Shown here piece after piece: positions 53,619 through 62,702 of a DNA stretch of 64,000 bases (positions within the stretch are counted from its first letter, which is position 1; each line of letters opens with the position of its first letter). Where the stretch lies: positions 248,001 to 312,000 of the forward strand of contig NZ_JACAPG010000018.1 of the NCBI RefSeq assembly GCF_013385825.1. The letters run 5' to 3'. The notes under the pieces were generated by a model, which was not told the DNA's origin, did not search any database, and saw only the letters and a list, made by a program, of their open reading frames with translations. The position numbers were made by a program, and so were the translations under genes. The stretch is from Pseudomonas reactans. GTDB taxonomy: Bacteria > Pseudomonadota > Gammaproteobacteria > Pseudomonadales > Pseudomonadaceae.

Positions 53619-53899
53619 TATAAGCAGTGCCGAAAAGATTTGACCCGATTGTAAATCCCGAAAGCCCCGTGCAGCTTGGTCTGGCGGGGCTTTCTCGTAT
53701 CAGCAGTGAACTATGGCGAGATATATTGCTGCGCTTGATCATGGAAGGCGACGGGTTCGGGCTATAAGCAGTGTAGGGCGCTAAATCTACTCGTTGTCAG
53801 CCAGCAGGCCCATGCAGGCGGGGGCGGAGGCCGTATTTGCTATTAGCAGTGACGCTTACGACCAAGTCAGCCGGCCAGCTTTCGTTTGTATTAGTAGTG
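53619..53899 (+). repeat. Five short direct repeats, TATNAGCAGTG
   Basis: TATAAGCAGTG (53619), TATCAGCAGTG (53698), TATAAGCAGTG (53763), TATTAGCAGTG (53841) and TATTAGTAGTG (53889), all in the same orientation with spacings of 79, 65, 78 and 48 bp. Could be protein-binding iterons near a transfer or replication origin, or chance in a small region. Confidence 0.45.
53660..53694 (+). terminator. Rho-independent-type terminator after the MobI-like gene
   Basis: GAAAGCCCCG and CGGGGCTTTC, perfect 10-bp arms with a 15-nt loop, then TCGT. Standard Pseudomonas terminator shape. Confidence 0.8.
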
Positions 53900-53985
53900 A
53901 AAGGCTTCACTTTCATAAAATAAACATTGGTAGGTGCCGTTCCAGCTGGTACCTGTGTCGCGTAGTGGGTGGTGGCGGTAACGCG

Positions 53986-54351
53986 CTATCTCTCACTGCC
54001 ACGCTGCTGCTCGAATGCAATGCGGTTAATTACGCATATGGGGATGGGGTAGCCCTGGATGTGTGTCGTGAGGGCCTCATTGCCTGCGATCACCATGATG
54101 CAGGATAGGCCTCTGCGGAAGCGCATTCCTCGTCCCGAGTAATTGCGCGGGATGATCTCCCATGATTCGTCGTCGTAGTAACAACCAACGATTTCTGACC
54201 AGCGTAATTGGATGCCCGCGCCCATGATGCCTACTGGGGCCAGGCAGAAAATTTCTACCTGGGTTTCCTGCCCAAGAGGTACAGCGTAAATCCGACCGTT
54301 TGGTGCAATAGGTGGGAAGTACTGCCCGTTACCAAGGTGACGAAATTCCAT
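53986..54351 (-). CDS. Hypothetical protein, 121 aa
   Basis: Start at ATG 54351 (MEFRHLGNGQYFPPIAPNGR) with GGAG eight bases upstream; the longer frame lacks signals. Beta-rich, with LGQETQVEIFCLAPVG and ESWEIIPRNYSGRGMRF. No membrane segment or known motif. Possibly a small island-specific protein. Function unknown. Confidence 0.5.
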   Translation of the reverse strand: MEFRHLGNGQYFPPIAPNGRIYAVPLGQETQVEIFCLAPVGIMGAGIQLRWSEIVGCYYDDESWEIIPRNYSGRGMRFRRGLSCIMVIAGNEALTTHIQGYPIPICVINRIAFEQQRGSER

Positions 54352-54637
54352 GGTGCTGCTCCGGTTAGATGAGGTCGCTAAACACTCTCCGGTAGCTTTC
54401 GGAAAACCCAAGATGAGATGCTGCCCATGAGTCCGCGCACGGGTTTTAGCGTACTCGGCAAGCTAGCTCGCCACACGGAGGGCGTGCATGTCGCTGATCT
54501 AAACGCCTCGGCGCTCCGGTCACTTTCGCTTTGGTGCGGAGATTAACAGCCCTTCCGAAGTCATCCCATGACTTCATAGGCTTGAGGAAATACTGCTTAT
54601 CGCCGCGGTAGGGGTCTTGTCGATGGATTGGGTAAGC

Positions 54638-54661
54638 GCCCGCTGCCAAGGGGCAGCGGGC
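54638..54661. terminator. GC-rich hairpin downstream of the small membrane protein gene
   Basis: GCCCGCTGCC-aagg-GGCAGCGGGC, perfect 10-bp arms with a 4-nt loop. It lies about 40 bp beyond the minus-strand stop at 54698. No long T-run on either strand. Probably a transcription end. Confidence 0.6.
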
Positions 54662-54697
54662 AGTTTGTTGCAGGTATCTGGTCGCTCCGCTGAAGGC

Positions 54698-54817
54698 TCA
54701 ATCGTCGCTGTGCTTCTTGTCCAGGTACGCTGCGACCATATAGCCAATTACACCTGCGATCGTCAGTGCACTGATGACGGCAAGCACGGCATATACAAGC
54801 AATTCAAAACGATCCAT
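54698..54817 (-). CDS. Small single-pass membrane protein, 39 aa
   Basis: Starts at the ATG at 54817 (MDRFELLVYAVLAVISALTI) with AAGGAGTC eight bases upstream. One membrane helix (about 6-31) and a short charged tail (DKKHSDD). Ribosome binding site, clean hydrophobic helix and a following hairpin all support a real gene. Not recognised; small membrane peptides of this kind may be regulators or toxins. Confidence 0.6.
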   Translation of the reverse strand: MDRFELLVYAVLAVISALTIAGVIGYMVAAYLDKKHSDD

Positions 54818-54892
54818 ACCCTGACTCCTTTGTTTCGAGGTCTGCCAAGGTTAAGGGCGTCTGATCTAAACCCAAATCTGCTGTGTGATGGC

Positions 54893-55861
54893 TTAGCGAT
54901 TGGTACCGGCGGCTTCCTTCCTCAGGTTGGATCGGGCACCGACGTACGCATCAGTTTCCCAGACACGCATATTCCCGAGCTCGTAGGCGACGTGATTCCG
55001 GGCCTCCAGATCCTCATCGTGGGGAGCTTTTCCCTCTAGAATCGGGGCGTGGTGACCAGACAATCGCCGGTAGAGCTCGCAGGCATATGCCGCGCGACAA
55101 TCATCAATATTTAGTCCGTGAGAAAGTAAAAGCTCTTGCGCGGCAGGTAGGTTCTTTAATTTCCATGTACGCCAAGCTGCTGGTGTCGCGTGACTGCTGC
55201 CCTGAAGTTTTTGAAATGCCGCGGCCTTCTCCAAAATTACAATTTGCTCAGGGGCAGAAATATTAATGATCCGATGCTCATGTTTATCTTTGCTGAACAC
55301 ATAAAAGATGCTTTCTTCTTCGGCGTCCTTGTGAGCATCTTCTGCGTCGAAGAAAAAAGCCTCAAGCAATGACATGCCAAGGTATCGAACTGACCTGATT
55401 AATGTTGCTAGCTGCTCTGAGTAGAGAGCCTGAATATCCACCATCGCGGCTTCAAACTTAGTTCGGTCAAGACTGCGCGGTACGGTAATCCGTGCATGGC
55501 TTGGAAAGCCAAGACGGCTACCGACGTTAGCCGCTGCGCCTTTCCAGCGCCCATTAGTTGCGAAGCCCATCACTGCATATACAGTCTCAAGCAGGCCTGA
55601 CACGCTTTCCAGCGGGAGATTTCCTTGGTATGCCTGGATATATAGCTCTTCCCCGTACTCCCTCACCAATTTTTTATTGACGAATTCCAGGATATCTACC
55701 TCATGAGACTCGTTGGCATAAACACTAAACTGCGCCCATTGCTGGTCGTGGATCATGGCCTCGTGCTGACTGAGAAGCCCGCGTCGGACTGCCTCCCTGA
55801 GAATTGCCGAGCCGGCCTTGGTCAAGTCCCGATCAAAATGTCCGTGGAAACTCTGCTTCAT
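54893..55861 (-). CDS. Integrase-domain protein with degenerate tyrosine-recombinase site
   Basis: 322 aa from ATG 55861 (MKQSFHGHFDRDL), with GGAGGA seven bases upstream; the 48 codons before are not protein-like. The C-terminal half follows the 'integrase domain-containing protein' family of islands: VRYLGMSLLEAFF, WRTWKLKNLPAAQELLLSHG, DCRAAYACELYRRLSGHHAP and a final HVAYELGNMRVWETDAYVG. The last block corresponds to the L-G-H-x...Y end of tyrosine recombinases; GNM replaces the expected GH, and the first Arg is not obvious, so catalysis is doubtful. May act as a DNA-binding accessory. Confidence 0.7.
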   Translation of the reverse strand: MKQSFHGHFDRDLTKAGSAILREAVRRGLLSQHEAMIHDQQWAQFSVYANESHEVDILEFVNKKLVREYGEELYIQAYQGNLPLESVSGLLETVYAVMGFATNGRWKGAAANVGSRLGFPSHARITVPRSLDRTKFEAAMVDIQALYSEQLATLIRSVRYLGMSLLEAFFFDAEDAHKDAEEESIFYVFSKDKHEHRIINISAPEQIVILEKAAAFQKLQGSSHATPAAWRTWKLKNLPAAQELLLSHGLNIDDCRAAYACELYRRLSGHHAPILEGKAPHDEDLEARNHVAYELGNMRVWETDAYVGARSNLRKEAAGTNR

Positions 55862-56087
55862 GGTCATTCCTCCATTCAGCTCAGGTGCTGAGCTGCTGAA
55901 GGAAATGTTGAGCGAGGAAAAATATTCTGGGGTTCGTTTTCGGTCGCTTTCAGCGTCTGAAATTGACGAGCGCATCCGTCCCGTAAACGGTCGTTTATGG
56001 CACACCTATTCCAGACGAACTTCTGGGCTTGGGATTTCCCGCTTTCCTGTCACTTTTCTCGTACCGAAATCAGTGTGAGAAAAACGT

Positions 56088-56663
56088 ATGGGAAAGCGGA
56101 TTGGGTACGCCCGAGTGTCGACTGATGATCAGAATCTCGACCTGCAGCGAGATGCACTTGCCCTGGCTGGGTGCTCCGTGGTTTACGAAGAGACAATGAG
56201 CGGCAAGTCAGCGGACAGGCCGGAGCTGGGGCATTGCCTCAAGGCTTTGCGCAGCGGAGATACTTTGGTCGTGTGGCGACTGGATCGTCTCGGGCGTTCT
56301 CTGCCTGACCTGGTTGGGATTGTAAGTCGTTTGGAGCAGGAGGGCGCGGCCTTCGAGTCCATCAACGAACGAATCGAAACTACCAGCGCTGCCGGCAAGC
56401 TGATTTTTCATGTATTCGCTGCGCTGGCAGAGTTCGAGCGCAACCTCATTCGCGAGCGGACCCGCGCAGGACTGGCTGCAGCCCGTGCCCGTGGAAGGAA
56501 AGGTGGGCGCAAGCCGGCTCTGGCTGAGTTGCAGGTCCGTGAAATTAAGGCCTTGCTAAAGGATCCAGAAATTCAAGTTGCTAATGTGGCAATACGGTAC
56601 GGGGTTTCGAGGACAACGTTGTATCGTTACCTGCGGAAAAGCATTCACGATAGTTTTCCGTGA
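56088..56663 (+). CDS. Serine recombinase (Tn3-resolvase/Pin family)
   Basis: 191 aa, full length. Catalytic Ser in GYARVSTDDQNLDLQRDAL; YEETMSGKSADRPEL; VWRLDRLGRSL; FHVFAALAEFERNLIRERT; a C-terminal helix-turn-helix (VANVAIRYGVSRTTLYRYLRK). All resolvase/invertase signatures are present. The 80 bp before it (56000-56087) contain short inverted elements that could be its binding sites. No Tn3 transposase or terminal repeats were seen, so it may be a resolution module of an island or a lone invertase. The NTPase-nuclease gene follows on the same strand. Confidence 0.92.
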   Translation: MGKRIGYARVSTDDQNLDLQRDALALAGCSVVYEETMSGKSADRPELGHCLKALRSGDTLVVWRLDRLGRSLPDLVGIVSRLEQEGAAFESINERIETTSAAGKLIFHVFAALAEFERNLIRERTRAGLAAARARGRKGGRKPALAELQVREIKALLKDPEIQVANVAIRYGVSRTTLYRYLRKSIHDSFP

Positions 56664-56910
56664 CTGATTTTTCGGATACGCCCGGTCATTTCTTTGAACG
56701 TACACTGATCCATAGCCCCAAGCGGTCAGGCCACTGTAGGCTGAGATGCAGAGGCGACTTCAGCAAAAAGTGTTCGATGGACGCAGAAGTGGCCGTTTGT
56801 TAGCTTCGGTAGTCGACTCAGGTCCAGCAGCAGGCGAAGGCATCTTAACGGCCTACAGCTTTGAATAGCCTTGCTGCTCAATCTCGGGAAACAGTTTTAA
56901 AAGGACTTCC

Positions 56911-59900
56911 ATGACTGCCCCTCTAGACGAATACATCCCGCTCGATCGGACTTTCCATGAGCTAGCACTCGAGTCGGGCGCGAACGACGATGTCGATCTG
57001 ACTCGCCGTCTGGGGCAGCGCGAAAGCCTTCGTTGGCCCAATCTTTTAAGCGAGTATCGCGTAATTCTGCTGTCGGAGGCTGGCTCGGGTAAAACGGAGG
57101 AAATCCGCAATACCGCCCGCAAGCTTCGACAAGAAGGAAAGCCTGCTTTCTTTGTTCGGATTGAGCACGTTAGTCAGGATTTCGAGGATGCCTTCGAAGA
57201 AGGCAGTTTCGAAGAGTTCAGTGCTTGGGCGGCGTCAGGAGAAGAAGGGTGGTTGCTTCTCGACTCGGTGGACGAAGCCAGGTTGCGCGATCCCAAAGAC
57301 TTTGAACGTGCAATCAGGAAGCTCGGCCGGTTGCTCGCACCAGTATCACAGCAGGCACATATCGTCATCACGGGACGAACGACAGCATGGCGAGCGAAGA
57401 CCGATTTGCTGCTGTGCAGTAACTCGCTTCCCTATCGCTCAGGCGAGAATGCTGCTGATGAGAACGCGTCAGCGGAGGAGGAGCGGGATATCGCCACCCA
57501 CACAGTGGCGGTCGATACAAACCTTACTGCCCCATTTAAAATCGTCGCGCTCGATGATCTTCACGGTGCACAGATCGACACTTTTTTGCATGGCAAGAAT
57601 GTGGAGAACGTCAAGGCTTTCCGCGATGCTCTGGATCGAAAGGATGCTTGGTCGCTGACCACCCGCCCGCAGGATCTGGCCGAACTCGTTGAGTTTTGGA
57701 ATGACCATCAGCGGATCGGTTCACGGTTTGAGCTTATGCAGAGCAGTATTGCTCGCCGCTTAGCGGAGCGTGACCAAGATCGTTCTGAGGCGCGTCCGAT
57801 CTCGAGCGATAGGTTGCGTCTCGGAGCGCGCTTGGTGGCAGCGGCGACTACGCTAACCCAGGAGTCGGCGATTCGAGTCCCTGATGGGGTCAACAACGCG
57901 AAGGGTATCGCTATCCGGGAGGTTCTTACCGATTGGAACGACACCGATTGCGCGACTTTACTCAGCCGGCCAATATTTGACGAGGGCATCTACGGTACGG
58001 TTCGTTTTCATCACCGATCGGTGCGCGAATATCTCACTGCCGAGTGGCTACATACGCTTATCGTCGACGAAGGCTCGCGTGAGCGGATTGAGAGTTTGTT
58101 CTTCCGGTCGCAGTATGGCATCGAGGTGATCGTCCCTACGATGCGGCCGGTACTGCCCTGGCTCGCCATCCTAGACGGACGTATCCTCGCCCGAGTCCGT
58201 CGTCTCGCACCTGAAATTCTCTTCGAGGGTGGTGATCCGAGCCAACTGCCGCGCGAAACGCGGAGCGATATCCTGCGTCAAGCCTGCGAGCAACTGGCAC
58301 AGCCTGCGCATGGCCGATCACTTACTGATTACTCAGCAGTTCAGCGCTTTGCGAATATCGATCTCACTGACGATATCAAGGCGCTGCTCGTCCAATATGC
58401 TGAGGACGATGATATCTCCTCGTTCTTGCTCCGTATGGTCTGGCAAGGGGAGATCAGGGGGGCCGCCTACGAAGCCAAGAGTTTCGCTCTGGTTTCGCGT
58501 AACAAATACACGCGAATCGCGGCTTTTCGCGCGCTGGCGGCAGTCGGATCAGCCGCTGATCATGATGAGGTACGGTGCGCCTTACTTCACGAGAGCGAAG
58601 AGATTAGACGCGATTGGCTCGTCGAGCTGATTTCCGGGCTTCCCGAGAGCGATAACTCCGTCGAATGGCTGCTCGCGGCGCTGGAGCGCACGCCAGCCAA
58701 GGAACAGTTCTCAGTTGACAGCCTGATGCGCTCTTTGTCGCAACTGGCCACTGAGTGGCCGTTGCTGCTTCTCCCCAGACTGCTTGCCGGCTTCCATGCC
58801 CTCCTGAAAAGGCCGCCGGTCATCGAACAGCGCTTTTGCGAGATATCGACGCGATACAGCTGGCTGGCGCAAGCCGCAGCTCAGACTGTTCGCCGCCTTA
58901 TAGACGCTCGTGATCTGAGTGCACTCGAGCCCGCTGCGTTGTCGATCCTGCGCACGCTACCTATTGCCCTGGGATATGGCGAATACGAGTTTCGCGACTT
59001 AAGTAGTGATCTTTCGAAACGTGTCGTCGAATGGCCCGAACTCAATCATGCGCTGTTCTGGCACGATGTTGCCGAAACACGCGCTGCCCTTGAGGTTAAG
59101 AAAGACGAACGTCTCATCGATTATTGGCAGGTCGGCATATTTGGTCATCTCTGGATGGTAGGTGCCGACAGCTTCGATACCGTGTGTGATGACATCGCTG
59201 CCCGGACACTGTTAGACGACAAACTTGTCGCACTCACTTCAGCCTTTTCTATCTACCGAGAGAGTGGTCGTCCCGCTGCGTGGCGAGCTCGCTTGAAAGA
59301 CCTTGCCAAGTGCGAGGACGAGCTGAGGTCAACACTGGACGCGTTACTACGTCCACCGGCCCATGGCCGGCAAATCTGGAAGCAGCGCGAGGCGCGCTGG
59401 AAGAAGCAGGCGGCGAAGGACGTAGCGAACCGAGAAACGAATAAGCGCAAATGGAAGGAGCATCTCGACGCTAATATCGAGGCGCTGCGCGATCCAGGCG
59501 CTCAGGGGGTTATCACTAACGCCCAATATTATCTGCACCAGCGAATGCGCGAGAACACCGATAGTTCCAACCAATGGAGTGAGGGAGACTGGCGCTCGCT
59601 CATCCCAGAGTTCGGTCAGTCGATTGCGCGAGCGTTCCGCGACGGTGCGGTTAACTTTTGGCGCTGCCATCGTCCGACATTACTTTCCGAGGGGGCTAAG
59701 CCTAATGTCACCCCCTTCAGCGTCATCTTTGGGCTTACAGGTTTGTCGATCGAGACACGAGAGCACCCTGGCTGGCTCAAGGACATCTCTATCGCGGAAG
59801 CAAATATTGCAACCCGCTTCGCGCTCCACGAGCTCAACGGTTTTCCTAGCTGGTTGCCGGGCCTCTATGTGGCCTATCCCGAAGCAGTCATCGATGTTGT

Positions 59901-61269
59901 GATCACCGAGATTGACTATGAGCTCACAACAGAGAGTTCTGATAGCTCAAGCCACTATGTGCTCTATGACGCTAGCTGGAGCGGCAGTTGGATGTGGGAT
60001 CGGCTTGCACCACTAATAATCGCTCGGTTACGCAAGCAGCCGAAGAATATCGGCAACCTGCGCTATATGCTCAGCGTCGTGCAAGGTTCATCGGTCGACG
60101 ATGTGGCTATCGCGAAACTCGCAGCACAAAAGGCTAAAACGACCAAAAACCTTAGAGCTGCGCCGCTTTGGTTTGCGATGTGGGTGGGAGTTGATCCAGG
60201 GGTTGCTATTCCGGCGCTCGCTGCGCGGCTTGCCGAGATTAAGGGTACCGATAACCAAACACTTTTTGCGATGTGTTTTATCACGGCGCTAATTGGTGAT
60301 CGCCGTCAAAACAGTAGTACCCGCCAAGCCTTCCGCACGGTCGAGCACATGAAAGCGCTTTACCTCCTGACGCACAACTATGTGCGTCAGGAGGATGACA
60401 TCGAGCGCGCAGGAAATGGTGTGTACTCACCGGGCCTGCGCGATGATGCTCAGGATGCACGCGATGCGCTATTTTCGTTTATTAGGGAGACTCCAGGCAA
60501 AGAGGCTTTTCTTGCATTGATGGATATTTCACGCGCGCATCCCGCCGAAAAGTCGCGCCCTTGGATGGCGTTTTATGCCAAGGCCAAAGCGACTCTTGAT
60601 GCAGATGCTCATGCTTGGTCGCCACTGCAAGTACGCGACTTCCACGATCGGCTGGAACGTACACCGACCAATCATCGTGATCTCTGGAGTCTTGCCGTCG
60701 ATCGTATGCTTGATCTCAAGCATGATCTTGAGGAAGGCGATGCGAGCATCGCATCAATCCTGCAGCCAGTAGATCGGGAAACGGAGATCCGAAAATATAT
60801 CGGAAACTGGTGCCGAGAGCGCTCAGGTGGCCGATATGTGATTCCCCAAGAGGAGGAGCTCGCCGACGCCAAAAGGCCTGACCTGCGCTTTCATGGCGTT
60901 GGTTTCGATGGGCCGGTGCCGGTAGAGCTCAAGCTCGGCGACAAATGGACCGGGCCGCATCTCTTTGAGCGCCTTGAGGTACAACTTTGTGGCGACTATC
61001 TTCGAGATCGGCGATCTAGCCGCGGGATATTTGCGCTCGTTTTTCATGGAGTCAAGGCCAGTTGGGATCTGCCGAATGGTAAACGTGCTGAGAGTTTCGG
61101 TGCCCTGATAGAAGCGCTTCAAAACCATTGGACTATCCTCGCGCCACAGTTCCCAGGTGTCGAAGAAATTAAGGTGATTGGGGTCGATCTGACCAAGCGC
61201 GGCGTGGATACGAAAGCAGCGTCAAAAAAGGTCGCTAGGAAGCGAGGAAAAGGGACTGATATAGGCTAG
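56911..61269 (+). CDS. Large STAND/NACHT-like NTPase with C-terminal PD-(D/E)xK nuclease motif
   Basis: 1452 aa with AAAGGA six bases before the ATG. P-loop LLSEAGSGKTEE (about 53-64; GSGKT 58-62) and Walker B WLLLDSVDEARL (114-125) match NACHT/STAND-type NTPases. The next ~1150 residues are mostly helical, like sensor repeats of such proteins (from about 520 short helical repeats are visible). Near the end D1324 in RPDLRFHG and E1339-L-K1341 in PVELKLG form a D-x14-ExK site of the PD-(D/E)xK nuclease type, followed by a helix with QLCGDYLRD. An NTPase switch, a long sensor and a terminal nuclease is the Avs-like defence layout with the effector at the other end. Function is inferred. Confidence 0.8.
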   Translation: MTAPLDEYIPLDRTFHELALESGANDDVDLTRRLGQRESLRWPNLLSEYRVILLSEAGSGKTEEIRNTARKLRQEGKPAFFVRIEHVSQDFEDAFEEGSFEEFSAWAASGEEGWLLLDSVDEARLRDPKDFERAIRKLGRLLAPVSQQAHIVITGRTTAWRAKTDLLLCSNSLPYRSGENAADENASAEEERDIATHTVAVDTNLTAPFKIVALDDLHGAQIDTFLHGKNVENVKAFRDALDRKDAWSLTTRPQDLAELVEFWNDHQRIGSRFELMQSSIARRLAERDQDRSEARPISSDRLRLGARLVAAATTLTQESAIRVPDGVNNAKGIAIREVLTDWNDTDCATLLSRPIFDEGIYGTVRFHHRSVREYLTAEWLHTLIVDEGSRERIESLFFRSQYGIEVIVPTMRPVLPWLAILDGRILARVRRLAPEILFEGGDPSQLPRETRSDILRQACEQLAQPAHGRSLTDYSAVQRFANIDLTDDIKALLVQYAEDDDISSFLLRMVWQGEIRGAAYEAKSFALVSRNKYTRIAAFRALAAVGSAADHDEVRCALLHESEEIRRDWLVELISGLPESDNSVEWLLAALERTPAKEQFSVDSLMRSLSQLATEWPLLLLPRLLAGFHALLKRPPVIEQRFCEISTRYSWLAQAAAQTVRRLIDARDLSALEPAALSILRTLPIALGYGEYEFRDLSSDLSKRVVEWPELNHALFWHDVAETRAALEVKKDERLIDYWQVGIFGHLWMVGADSFDTVCDDIAARTLLDDKLVALTSAFSIYRESGRPAAWRARLKDLAKCEDELRSTLDALLRPPAHGRQIWKQREARWKKQAAKDVANRETNKRKWKEHLDANIEALRDPGAQGVITNAQYYLHQRMRENTDSSNQWSEGDWRSLIPEFGQSIARAFRDGAVNFWRCHRPTLLSEGAKPNVTPFSVIFGLTGLSIETREHPGWLKDISIAEANIATRFALHELNGFPSWLPGLYVAYPEAVIDVVITEIDYELTTESSDSSSHYVLYDASWSGSWMWDRLAPLIIARLRKQPKNIGNLRYMLSVVQGSSVDDVAIAKLAAQKAKTTKNLRAAPLWFAMWVGVDPGVAIPALAARLAEIKGTDNQTLFAMCFITALIGDRRQNSSTRQAFRTVEHMKALYLLTHNYVRQEDDIERAGNGVYSPGLRDDAQDARDALFSFIRETPGKEAFLALMDISRAHPAEKSRPWMAFYAKAKATLDADAHAWSPLQVRDFHDRLERTPTNHRDLWSLAVDRMLDLKHDLEEGDASIASILQPVDRETEIRKYIGNWCRERSGGRYVIPQEEELADAKRPDLRFHGVGFDGPVPVELKLGDKWTGPHLFERLEVQLCGDYLRDRRSSRGIFALVFHGVKASWDLPNGKRAESFGALIEALQNHWTILAPQFPGVEEIKVIGVDLTKRGVDTKAASKKVARKRGKGTDIG

Positions 61270-61383
61270 GCCATCGCAGTATTAAAGTCAGAAGCGTCTG
61301 CTAGGCAGACGTGAGGTTCATAAGGCCATGAACCGTCCTCGGATGATCTGTGAGGTATCGGAAAGCGAAGGCGTTCAAAAATA

Positions 61384-61415
61384 CGAAGGTGCTCAATATT
61401 CTTTGAGCACCTTCG
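61384..61415 (-). terminator. Terminator between convergent genes
   Basis: Perfect 13-bp arms CGAAGGTGCTCAA / TTGAGCACCTTCG with a 6-nt loop. On the minus strand it is followed by TATTTTTG, suiting the AAA ATPase gene that ends at 61432. A second, weaker hairpin CGTCTGC-tag-GCAGACG at 61295-61311 lies 26 bp after the NTPase stop. Confidence 0.8.
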
Positions 61416-61431
61416 AGTGAAGTGAGCATCT

Positions 61432-62487
61432 TCAGGTAGAGGCGGGCAGCTCCCATGCCCATCCGCCCTGCATACCTGTTTTGTGTGAACGTATACCTAG
61501 CTGTTTCTGCGCTCTACGAATTGATGCCCAAGAGATGCATGACTCCTCAGCTAAAGACTGTAGCGCAGTGATCGAGACAGGGCCTGCTTGCAGCGTGGTT
61601 TCAAGAAAGCTGCAAGCTTCCTGAGTCGCTGATGCTGGTCTCGCTCTACCCGTTCGCTCGATATCCGCCAAAATAGTTTCAGCACTTCCTTCGACGGCCT
61701 CTCCCCACCGGATGCAGGTTGTTTCCAGCTGCTCGTCTATCACCATGGGCTCAACGAAATACTCTATCCCGCCTATATCGATCGAAACGTTCGACTTGGC
61801 CCGGACAAGCACCCGAGCTTCAGAATTATTAGCTTTCCCGGCCACCAGTACCGTGCGAGCCAGTGCTGAGAATGCCTGGCTGCCGATGACTCGATCAGCT
61901 ACAGAGGACTGAGAGGCGCTTTTGCTGAGGTGAGATATACCGAGCACAGAGCAGCAATGCTGTTCGGCAAAATCCACCACCATCTGTAGTCCCTGCCGAA
62001 CTTCGTTGGCTCGGTGCATGTCCCCACGAATGAGATTGATCAGTGGGTCGAAAATCAGCAACGACACGCCGTCAATCTGTGCGGCTGCCTCATTCAAAAG
62101 GGCAAAGTTGGCTGCAGGGTCAAACTGTCGCCTGTTCCCACGCTGATCACTGAGCCCCTCGATGATATGCACGCGGGTTAGGTCGGCATCTGCAGCCGTA
62201 AGGCGAGGAATGATCGTGTCAGCTATACCATCCTCGCCGCTCCAGATTACGATGTTGCCTGCAGCCTCACATTTGCTGCCGTCCGGCCAGTCGCCACCTC
62301 TGCTGAGCGTTGCGGCCAGCCAGATCGCCAGCGTGGTTTTACCACATCCACCAGCGCCGGCAAGAATTGACAGCTTTGCCCTTGGCAGCCAGCCTGGCCA
62401 AATCCATTGGATTTTTTCCACTGGAATATCGATCGCTGCTGTGAGTTCTACCATCCAGCCCGGCTGTTGAGGTGTTCGGCGCTGCAT
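61432..62487 (-). CDS. RepA-like AAA ATPase of a P4-like element
   Basis: 351 aa from ATG 62487 (MQRRTPQQPGWMVEL), with GGGAGG seven bases upstream. RecA/RepA-type hexameric ATPase: Walker A GAGGCGKT (44-51), Walker B LLIFDPLINL, and LGISHLSKS as the sensor. The C terminus has a winged-helix-like part. Such proteins act in replication initiation of satellite elements. Its start coincides with the stop of the AlpA gene. Part of the AlpA-RepA-integrase set at the right end. Confidence 0.85.
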   Translation of the reverse strand: MQRRTPQQPGWMVELTAAIDIPVEKIQWIWPGWLPRAKLSILAGAGGCGKTTLAIWLAATLSRGGDWPDGSKCEAAGNIVIWSGEDGIADTIIPRLTAADADLTRVHIIEGLSDQRGNRRQFDPAANFALLNEAAAQIDGVSLLIFDPLINLIRGDMHRANEVRQGLQMVVDFAEQHCCSVLGISHLSKSASQSSVADRVIGSQAFSALARTVLVAGKANNSEARVLVRAKSNVSIDIGGIEYFVEPMVIDEQLETTCIRWGEAVEGSAETILADIERTGRARPASATQEACSFLETTLQAGPVSITALQSLAEESCISWASIRRAQKQLGIRSHKTGMQGGWAWELPAST

Positions 62488-62702
62488 TACAGCGCCTCCC
62501 TTTGCCGAATCCAAGCCTGGACTTCGCTGTTACGCCAACCGACGCTGGAGCCGCACAAAAGGCGCTGTCGCGGGAAAATGCCTTCCGATATTTTCCGATA
62601 GATCGTTGAACGTTTAAGGCCGACGATTGCTTCGACATCGCGCAAACGAAGAATTTTGTCATCGTCGCCGACGTCATCAAAGTTGCTAACGTGCATTGCC
62701 AT
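62487..62702 (-). CDS. AlpA-family phage regulatory protein
   Basis: 71 aa. The helix-turn-helix KILRLRDVEAIVGLKRSTIYRKISEGIFPRQ is the AlpA/MerR-like excisionase-regulator motif. Ribosome binding site is weak; a second ATG two codons in is possible. Overlaps the RepA-like gene by one base. AlpA proteins activate integrase/excision genes in P4-like elements. Confidence 0.9.
   Translation of the reverse strand: MAMHVSNFDDVGDDDKILRLRDVEAIVGLKRSTIYRKISEGIFPRQRLLCGSSVGWRNSEVQAWIRQREAL

Larger units (their letters stand above)
53607..53985. other. Noncoding region with terminator and short direct repeats
   Basis: 379 bp with a good terminator (53660-53694) and five TAT(A/C/T)AGCAGTG-like repeats. 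ORFs here are short and unsupported. Confidence 0.5.

Noticed and set aside
54446..54649. 67-aa minus-strand ORF
   Set aside because: Begins inside a terminator-like hairpin and has no family resemblance.
56000..56910. Tn3-family transposon around the resolvase
   Set aside because: No transposase gene and no 38-bp terminal inverted repeats could be seen on either side.
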